NCBI RefSeq assembly: GCF_001423905.1
Contig: NZ_LMPQ01000010.1
Location: forward strand, 845,332-909,331
From: Frigoribacterium sp. Leaf186
Lineage (GTDB): Bacteria > Actinomycetota > Actinomycetes > Actinomycetales > Microbacteriaceae
Length of the DNA: 64,000 nt
Direction: 5' to 3'
A program made the position numbers and the translations under genes. How positions within the stretch are numbered: the first letter of the stretch is position 1; each line of letters opens with the position of its first letter. Below, piece by piece: positions 58,316 to 64,000 of this stretch. Below the pieces are notes generated by a model. That model had not been told where the DNA came from. It saw only the letters and a list, made by a program, of their open reading frames with translations, and did not search any database.

Positions 58316-58966
58316 TCACGAGGCCTGCGGCACCCGGTTCGCCTTCGCGAGGTTGGCGACGAGTTCGTCCTTCGTCTGGCGGACGACGTAGGCCGGGCGG
58401 TCGCGCTCCACGCGCCAGCTCTCGGACAGCGGGCTGACGTCGACGGTGTCGAAGCCCAGCTCGTCGTAGAGGTCGGTCATCAGGGCGACGGCCTCGGGGG
58501 AGTCGCTCGACGTCGCCAGGGCCCGGCGGTCGGCGGTGCCGGCGGGGGCGACGTCGGTCGTGATGTCCTTCGCCTCGATGTGGTTGAAGCCCTTGACCAC
58601 CGTGCTGGTGGGCAGGTGGCGCTGCAGCATCTCGGCGGTCGTGTCGGTGCCCTCGTCGAGCGCCTGGATGTGACCGTCGCGCTCGAAGTAGTAGTTGTTC
58701 GTGTCGATCACGGTCTTGCCGGCGAGCGGCTCGACGGGCACCTGGTCGAGGTTCTTGAGGGGGACGGTGACGACGACCACGTCGCCGGCCGCACCGGCCT
58801 CGGCGGCGGTGGCCGCCCGGGCCTTCGGGCCGAGGTCGGCCACGAGGTCGGCGAGGGTCTCGGGCCCGCGCGAGTTGCTGATCACGACGTCGTGGCCGTG
58901 GGCGATGACCGCCCGCGCGACCTGGCTGCCGATGTTGCCTGCTCCGATGATTCCGTACGTTGTCAT
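58316..58966 (-). CDS. NADPH-dependent F420 reductase-like oxidoreductase
   Basis: The 216-residue protein has a Rossmann fold with GIIGAGNIGSQVARAV at the N-terminus and SNSRGPETL after strand 2 (an NADP-type Ser-Arg). Also present are VVVTVPLKNLDQVP and KGFNHIEAKDI. This matches the F420-dependent NADP reductase family (NADP oxidoreductase, coenzyme F420-dependent), but many members do not use F420. The ATG at 58966 was chosen because the conserved fold starts there. The 21-residue extension lacks conservation. Confidence 0.82.
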   Translation of the reverse strand: MTTYGIIGAGNIGSQVARAVIAHGHDVVISNSRGPETLADLVADLGPKARAATAAEAGAAGDVVVVTVPLKNLDQVPVEPLAGKTVIDTNNYYFERDGHIQALDEGTDTTAEMLQRHLPTSTVVKGFNHIEAKDITTDVAPAGTADRRALATSSDSPEAVALMTDLYDELGFDTVDVSPLSESWRVERDRPAYVVRQTKDELVANLAKANRVPQAS

Positions 58967-59157
58967 GTGCAACCCAACCGGCGGTCGGCTCGCTCCCTTC
59001 CCGGTGGCGACGTTCTCCCAGGGCATCACAAGGTGGCGATCGCCCGGCCGGGCCTCGTGGGGGGTGCGGTCGTGACCGGATCGTCATCGATGCGATCGTC
59101 ACGGGGACGCCTCTCATGCGACAGGATGGTCACCACACCAGTCACGAGGGGGAGGCG

Positions 59158-60609
59158 ATGGCCGCGCCACAGCAGGACGACGCGCTCGACCGCGTGCTCG
59201 CCGAGCGCTACCGCCTGCAGTCCGTCGTGGGTCGTGGTGGCATGGCGACGGTCTACAAGGCCGTCGACGAGAGCCTCAACCGCACGGTCGCGATCAAGGT
59301 CTTCCACAGCGCCATGGTCGACCCGGCCCGACAGGAGGCCGAGCTCGGCGTCCTCTCGAGCCTCGAGCACCACGGCCTGGTCGGCCTCTTCGACGCGGGC
59401 GTCGAGCACGGGCCGAACGGTCCGCAGCGCTTCCTGGTGATGCCGCTGATCGCCGGGCTGAACCTCGAGGACCGCCTGCGGCACGGCGCCCTCGCCCCGC
59501 GCCACATCGCCGAGATCGGCTACGACATGGCCGAGGCGCTCGACTACATCCACGGCCACTCGGTGGTGCACCGCGACATCAAGCCGTCGAACATCCTGCT
59601 GGTCGACTACGGCGACCACGGGGCCGCGCGGGCCCGGGCCAAGCTCGCCGACTTCGGCATCGCCCTCACCGACGACGTCGAACGGCTCACCGCCGAGGGC
59701 GTCACGACCGGCACGGCCGCCTACCTCAGCCCCGAGCAGGCCGTGGGCGGCGAGGTCGGCCCGCCGAGCGACGTCTACAGCCTCGGCCTCGTGCTGCTGC
59801 AGTGCTTCACCCGCCGACGGGAGTTCCCCGGGTCGCTCGTCGAGTCGGCCGTCGCGCGCCTGTCGCGCGACCCGGTGCTGCCCGACCCGCTGCCCGAGCA
59901 CTGGCGTCACGCGCTCGGGGCGATGACCCGACGCGACCCGGCCGAGCGTCCGACCCGCGCCGAACTGGTCGCGCTGATGCGCGACGTCGTGATCACCGAG
60001 ACCACCGACTACCGTGACGGCGTGGGCGACCTCTCCGTCGGCGACGGCTCGACGCGCGGCGGCGACACCGAGCCGTTCGACCACAGCGAGGTGCTCGACA
60101 CCCTGCCGAACGAGGCCCTCGACCGCGTGACGGCCATGGCGGCTCGCCTCTTCTCGGCACCGATCGCCCTGGCGACCGTCACCGACGACGACCGCACCTG
60201 GTTCACCACGCACTACGACCCCGCGGTCGGTGACGTCGCGCGCCAGATCGACCTCTCGCAGGGGGCCGTGCACTCGTCGGAGCCCCTCGTGATCGAGGAC
60301 GCCGCGACCGACCGTCGCGTCGCCTCGAGCCCGCTGGTCACGGGGCCGCTCGGCATGCGGTTCTACGTCAGCGTCCCGCTCACCCGCCGCGACGGCCACA
60401 CCATCGGCACCCTCTCGGTCATCGACCGCGAGCCGGGCACGGCCAGCGACGAACAGGTCGCGAACCTGACCGACCTCGCGGCCCTCGTGGTCGCCCAGCT
60501 CGAGCTGCGCCAAGAGAGCCTGCGCATCGCCGGCACCACGACCGGCAACGTGCCGCACGCCTCGCGGGTCGACCTCGACACCCAGGCCTGGAGCCCGACC
60601 GACGGCTGA
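59158..60609 (+). CDS. Serine/threonine protein kinase with GAF-like domain
   Basis: The 483-residue protein has a Hanks-type kinase domain (about 15-285). It has the G-loop VGRGGMATVYKA, Lys in VAIKVFH, catalytic HRDIKPSNILL near 137, DFG near 163 and SPEQAVGG in the activation region. A C-terminal GAF-like sensor (about 325-455) has SAPIALATVTDDDRTWF, then RFYVSVPL and GTLSVIDREPG. No membrane helix is seen, so it is a soluble kinase that may sense a small ligand or redox state. The GGGGAGG site precedes ATG. The R-M genes follow 19 bp downstream. Confidence 0.88.
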   Translation: MAAPQQDDALDRVLAERYRLQSVVGRGGMATVYKAVDESLNRTVAIKVFHSAMVDPARQEAELGVLSSLEHHGLVGLFDAGVEHGPNGPQRFLVMPLIAGLNLEDRLRHGALAPRHIAEIGYDMAEALDYIHGHSVVHRDIKPSNILLVDYGDHGAARARAKLADFGIALTDDVERLTAEGVTTGTAAYLSPEQAVGGEVGPPSDVYSLGLVLLQCFTRRREFPGSLVESAVARLSRDPVLPDPLPEHWRHALGAMTRRDPAERPTRAELVALMRDVVITETTDYRDGVGDLSVGDGSTRGGDTEPFDHSEVLDTLPNEALDRVTAMAARLFSAPIALATVTDDDRTWFTTHYDPAVGDVARQIDLSQGAVHSSEPLVIEDAATDRRVASSPLVTGPLGMRFYVSVPLTRRDGHTIGTLSVIDREPGTASDEQVANLTDLAALVVAQLELRQESLRIAGTTTGNVPHASRVDLDTQAWSPTDG

Positions 60610-60628
60610 GGTGGGGCAGACTTGCCCG

Positions 60629-61744
60629 GTGACCGTCGAGCTCGTGCCCTCCGCCGCGAGAGAGGCCACCACCGCCGTGCCCGCCCGCGTCGCGGCCTTC
60701 CCCCGCCTGCGCTACATGGGCTCGAAGTACGCGCTGCTGCCCGTGCTGCACGACGTCTTCTCGAGCGTCGCGCCCGTGCCGACCGGCGACCCCGAGGGCC
60801 CGGGAGGCGCGGCTCGGCCCTCGAGCGCGATCGACGCCTTCAGCGGGTCGGGCGTCGTCTCGTACCTGATGAAGGCGCAGGGTCGCCGGGTCGTGAGCAA
60901 CGACTTCCTGGCGTTCCCCGCGGTCATCGCCCGCGCCTCCGTCATCAACGGGTCGACGACGTTGTCGGACGACCTCGTCGACGAGATCTGCGGGCCGGCC
61001 GCCGACGACCGCGACCTCGTCCGGCGCACCTTCGACGGGGTCTTCTTCTCGGCCGACGACCGGGCCTTCCTCGACTCGGCCTGGTCGCACGTCGACCGCC
61101 TGGGCGGCGCCGAGCGCGACCTGGCGATCGCCGGCCTGGTGCTGGCCGCGGCCCGCAAGCAGCCGCGCGGCGTCTTCACCTTCACGGGCTCGCGGTACGA
61201 CGACGGTCGCCGCGACCTGCGGCTGACCATGGCCGAGCAGTTCCGGGCGGCGGTCCGGGCCTACGGCTCGACCGTGTTCGACGACGGCCTCGCGCACGAG
61301 GCCGTCGAGGGCGACGTGGCCGACCTGAGGCGACCACCCGCCGACCTGGTGTACCTCGATCCGCCTTATGCGCCTCCTCGCGACGACGCGGACTACATGA
61401 AGCGCTACCACTTCTTGCAGGGGCTGGCCGTCTACTGGCGGGGCCAGACGATCATGACCGAGACCAAGACGAAGAAGATCGCGAAGCTCTTCACGCCGTT
61501 CGCCTACCCGCGCACGGTCGACGACGCGCTCGTGCGCACCTTCGAGCAGTTCGCCGACGCGGGGGCCCTCGTGCTGTCGTACTCGTCGAACGCCGTGCCG
61601 ACCCGAGAGCGCATCGAGCAGCTGATGCGCACCGTCAAGCCGCACGTCGAGGTGCGCGTCGTCGACCACACCTACAGCTTCGGCACCCACCGGGCGGCGA
61701 CCCGCACGGCGGCCACCGAGTACGTCTTCGTCGGGAGGGACTGA
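60629..61744 (+). CDS. D12-class (Dam-type) adenine-specific DNA methyltransferase
   Basis: The 371-residue protein has RLRYMGSKYALLPVL near residue 25 and the SAM site DAFSGSGVVSY near 69. The catalytic motif YLDPPYAPP is near 244, followed by KRYHFLQGL and SYSSNAVPT. Order and motifs are those of alpha-class N6-adenine methylases of type II systems. GTG at 60629 lies 6 nt after CAGACT, a leaderless-type -10; a GTG at 60611 is also possible. It is immediately followed by a nuclease-like gene, so it probably protects host sites. The recognition sequence cannot be read from these motifs. Confidence 0.9.
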   Translation: MTVELVPSAAREATTAVPARVAAFPRLRYMGSKYALLPVLHDVFSSVAPVPTGDPEGPGGAARPSSAIDAFSGSGVVSYLMKAQGRRVVSNDFLAFPAVIARASVINGSTTLSDDLVDEICGPAADDRDLVRRTFDGVFFSADDRAFLDSAWSHVDRLGGAERDLAIAGLVLAAARKQPRGVFTFTGSRYDDGRRDLRLTMAEQFRAAVRAYGSTVFDDGLAHEAVEGDVADLRRPPADLVYLDPPYAPPRDDADYMKRYHFLQGLAVYWRGQTIMTETKTKKIAKLFTPFAYPRTVDDALVRTFEQFADAGALVLSYSSNAVPTRERIEQLMRTVKPHVEVRVVDHTYSFGTHRAATRTAATEYVFVGRD

Positions 61745-61746
61745 CC

Positions 61747-62586
61747 GTGGCGATCCCCACCTTCGACGAGTACGTGGCCTCGCTCGGCCGCATGACCGCC
61801 CACGTCGATCCGACGGCGCCCTCGGCCGCGGCGACCGACCTCGCCCGGGCCGCGGCGAGCCTCGGCGAGCTGCCCGTGGTCGACCGCGACCACCTCGCCG
61901 AGTGGGCCCGTCAGCACCCGGCGTGGGTGCCGGCGCTCGGTCTCGCCGTGGGGCTGTCGCAGGAGAAGCTGCGCAACTCGCTACGGCACGCCTTCGACAC
62001 CCCGAGCTGGCTGACGCTCGCCCGCGGGCGGGCCGACGACCTCGTCGCCCACCTCGACGACGAGTTCGAGCTCGTGCGCCTGGTCGCGTCGCAGCGACAC
62101 CGCACGTACGACTTCGGCGACCTGCTCGCGGCGCGGGCCGGCACGCGTGCCTCGGCGATCAGGGCGGGGGTGTCGGGTCGGCGGCTCGAGGACGAGATCG
62201 AGGCCATCGCCCGCGACCTCGGGCTCGCCTGCGGCACGCGCACGCGCTTCACCGGGCGGGCGAACCGCACGGCTCCCTGCGACCTGGTGATCCCGTCGGC
62301 CGACGAACCGGCGATCGTCGTCGCGGCGAAGGGCTTCGACTCGACGGGGTCGAAGCTCACCGACGCCGTCCGCGAGATCGAGGAGATGGCCGACGTCCGC
62401 CTGCCCCGCCAGACCGTCATGGCCGTCATCGACGGCATCGGCTGGAAGAGCCGGCAGGCCGACCTCAAGCGCATCCACCAGCTCTGGGTCGACCAGCAGA
62501 TCGACGGGCTCTACACGCTCTCGACGCTCGACCGCTTCCGGGCCGACCTGGCCGACGCCGCACGGCTGCGACGCCTGATCCCGTAG
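61747..62586 (+). CDS. Probable type II restriction endonuclease
   Basis: The 279-residue protein starts with GTG 2 bp after the methyltransferase. Its second half has a PD-(D/E)XK-like core: PCDLVIPSADEPAIVVAAKG near 176-195, where the usual Glu before x-Lys is replaced by Ala, followed by GSKLTDAVREIEE. The GSKL motif after the core recalls DpnII/MboI-type nucleases. With the adjacent methylase this forms a type II restriction-modification pair. Whether it cuts DNA is uncertain because of the altered catalytic residue; a migrated Glu could substitute. Confidence 0.7.
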   Translation: MAIPTFDEYVASLGRMTAHVDPTAPSAAATDLARAAASLGELPVVDRDHLAEWARQHPAWVPALGLAVGLSQEKLRNSLRHAFDTPSWLTLARGRADDLVAHLDDEFELVRLVASQRHRTYDFGDLLAARAGTRASAIRAGVSGRRLEDEIEAIARDLGLACGTRTRFTGRANRTAPCDLVIPSADEPAIVVAAKGFDSTGSKLTDAVREIEEMADVRLPRQTVMAVIDGIGWKSRQADLKRIHQLWVDQQIDGLYTLSTLDRFRADLADAARLRRLIP

Positions 62587-62646
62587 GTCGGTCGTCGTCG
62601 TCGTCGCCGCTGTCGTCGTCCCGTCCCGTCCGGACGGTGCGATGGC

Positions 62647-63261
62647 TCAGGCCGCGGCGTGCGCGCCCTCGAGCGAGCCGACCCCGTGGCGGTCGAAGGC
62701 CTGGCCGAGGTCGAGCAGCGTGTCGGCGAGGACGCGGTGCTGCGAGGCGGGCACGACCTCGGCGAAGGCGGCCCCGTAGACGGCGGCGATGGCACCCGTG
62801 ACCTCGACGCCGCGCGGGGTGCGGCTGACGATGACGCTGCGACGGTCGTCGGGGTTGCGCCGTCGGTCGAGGTAGCCGGCGTCGACGAGGCGGTCGACGA
62901 GGTTGGTCATCGCGCCCGACGAGAGGTCGAGGTAGTCGGCGGCCCGCTTCGGGGTGACGGAGTCCCCCGTCGCCGACACGTAGAAGAGGAACCGGATGTC
63001 GGTGTCGCCGAGCCCGAACAGGTCGCCCTGGTGGTCGAGCACGCGCGAGTGGTTCAGCATCAGCAACCGGAACGAGTTGAGCAGGCGGGCCAGGTCGTCG
63101 AAGCCGAGGCCGCCGTCGGCCCGTCCGGCCGGGGACGAGGAGGCGCGCGCGGCGTCCAGGGCGTCTTCCGACTCGCGGTCCACGGCGGCCGACACCAGGG
63201 GGGTCGAGACGGGTGCGAGGTCGACGACGTCGGCGTCGAGCGCAGGTGGGGCGATGAGCAA
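62647..63261 (-). CDS. MarR-family transcriptional regulator
   Basis: The 204-residue protein has a 50-residue non-conserved N-terminus, then a MarR winged helix (about 85-165) with SVTPKRAADYLDLSSGAMTN, LVDRLVDAGYLDRRRNPDDR and SVIVSRTPRG. TTG at 63261 has GGAGGA 4 nt upstream. It is divergent from a SipW-type secreted protein gene across 287 bp that is AT-richer than its surroundings (63350-63430). It may control that gene or itself. The ligand is unknown. Confidence 0.85.
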   Translation of the reverse strand: MLIAPPALDADVVDLAPVSTPLVSAAVDRESEDALDAARASSSPAGRADGGLGFDDLARLLNSFRLLMLNHSRVLDHQGDLFGLGDTDIRFLFYVSATGDSVTPKRAADYLDLSSGAMTNLVDRLVDAGYLDRRRNPDDRRSVIVSRTPRGVEVTGAIAAVYGAAFAEVVPASQHRVLADTLLDLGQAFDRHGVGSLEGAHAAA

Positions 63262-63548
63262 GGGGTCCTCCGTGACACGTGGGGTGTGCCGTCCGTGGCA
63301 CCGCCTCAGTCAACAAGAATCTCGATGATCGTGACACCCCCACCACTGGGGACATGATTCGGCTTGCAAGCTTCTCGGGCCGCAAGTAATTTGATTGCCG
63401 TACCACTTGAGAACAACGATCACTCGAATCCGGAACGGTCCGGGTGGTGAGCTTCTCACCGGCGAAGTCCCTGAACCTCGTCGCCGCAGTGGCCCCAGAC
63501 ATCCCCGCACGACACCCTCTTCCCCCCTCTCGCCCCTTGGAGCACGCC

Positions 63549-64000
63549 ATGTCCCGTCCCACCCCCCGCATCGCCCGCATCGCCGCCTGGATCGCCATCC
63601 CCGCCGCACTCGTCGCCTCGGGCATCGTCGTCTCGACCGCGTCGTACTCGGCCTTCTCGTCCACCACGGTCAACCCGACCAGCAACTGGACCGCCGGCAC
63701 CGTCGCCCTGACCGACGACGACAGCAACACCGCGCTGTTCACGGCCACCAACCTCAAGCCCGGCTCGACCGGCACCAACTGCATCGCCGTCACCAGCACC
63801 GGCTCGCTCGCCTCGGCCGTGAAGCTCTACGGCACGAGCGCCGCCACGACCAACAACCTGGCGTCGAACATCACGCTGAGCGTCGTGCAGGGCACCGGCG
63901 GCGGCTTCGGCTCGTGCACCGGCTTCACCCCGCTCGCGTCGGGTTCGAGCCTCTACAGCGGTTCGCTGGCCGCCTTCGGCAACAGCTACACCAACTACTC
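63549..64000 (+). CDS. SipW-dependent-type secreted protein (partial, runs off the window)
   Basis: At least 150 residues are visible and the frame is open at the window end. A signal-anchor (RIARIAAWIAIPAALVASG) is followed by TASYSAFSSTTVNPTSNWTAG, the start pattern of TasA/camelysin-like proteins processed by SipW-type signal peptidase. The mature part is Thr/Ser/Asn-rich with paired cysteines (TNCIAV, GSCTGF), typical of exported fibre or surface proteins. The upstream 63262-63548 region carries the probable promoter. The end and any sipW partner lie outside. Confidence 0.75.
   Translation, partial: MSRPTPRIARIAAWIAIPAALVASGIVVSTASYSAFSSTTVNPTSNWTAGTVALTDDDSNTALFTATNLKPGSTGTNCIAVTSTGSLASAVKLYGTSAATTNNLASNITLSVVQGTGGGFGSCTGFTPLASGSSLYSGSLAAFGNSYTNY

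Overview
The window is very GC-rich, gene-dense DNA with short intergenic gaps, GTG and TTG starts, TANNNT -10 boxes placed 5-8 bases ahead of start codons (leaderless transcripts), a TCGAAC-N4-GTTCGA LexA box, a CsoR-type copper operator and an LAxTG sorting signal. This points to an actinobacterium, most likely of the family Microbacteriaceae. Genus cannot be fixed from the sequence alone. I see no rRNA, tRNA, CRISPR array, transposase or phage gene.

Layout. 0.1-4.9 kb: an alpha/beta hydrolase, a copZ-copA copper efflux operon under a CsoR-like operator, and two small cysteine-rich proteins. 5-8.8 kb: a ROK regulator convergent with a GH36 alpha-galactosidase. 8.8-15 kb: a BLUF photosensor, two MFS transporters sharing an inverted-repeat operator, a sugar acetyltransferase with a TetR regulator, an orphan protein and an AraC regulator. 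15.4-20.9 kb: a surface-glycan-like block with a polysaccharide pyruvyl transferase divergent from a HEAT-repeat/GT-B fusion and an MGT-type glycosyltransferase. 21-23.1 kb: an SDR/TetR divergent pair and a GT-A glycosyltransferase. 23.3-29.7 kb: a ROK regulator divergent from an alpha-glucoside ABC importer (lipoprotein and two permeases, no ATPase) with a GH13 glucosidase. 29.9-38.5 kb: a PLDc_N-like membrane protein, an M23 peptidase, an adenine-deaminase-like enzyme, a maltokinase-cap-like protein, an alcohol dehydrogenase, a VanZ-RDD membrane protein and an ABC exporter.

38.6-53.1 kb is a nearly complete myo-inositol catabolic island. It holds iolC, an aldolase-like gene, mmsA/iolA, iolB, iolD, a GntR regulator, a sugar ABC importer, a second Gfo/Idh dehydrogenase, a TIM-barrel isomerase, iolG and iolE. 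The two outer transcription units (iolC rightward, iolE leftward) begin with the same 20-bp box, which suggests joint control. 53.3-64 kb: an LAYTG cell-wall protein, an SOS-box-controlled DUF6504-like protein, a septum-formation-like protein, an SGNH-like protein, a tiny two-peptide operon, a DUF4307 protein, an F420-reductase-like protein, a Ser/Thr kinase with a GAF-like domain, a DNA adenine methylase with a probable restriction nuclease, a MarR regulator and the start of a SipW-type secreted protein.

The most unusual content is repetitive. (1) Nine 58-70 bp nested-palindrome elements (3.9-30.8 kb) have arms of two copies of a short word (word-spacer-word, then the reverse complement). 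Seven are intergenic and two lie in frame inside coding sequences (the MGT-type glycosyltransferase and the M23 peptidase), reminiscent of the protein-invading palindromic elements of Rickettsia. (2) A dispersed motif, GGAGGCGCGG(G/T), occurs roughly 45 or more times on both strands, often as paired hairpins at gene ends. Both are sparse or absent across the inositol island, which suggests that block has a different history. The window also has a 94-bp tandem repeat and a 75-bp direct repeat of unknown role.
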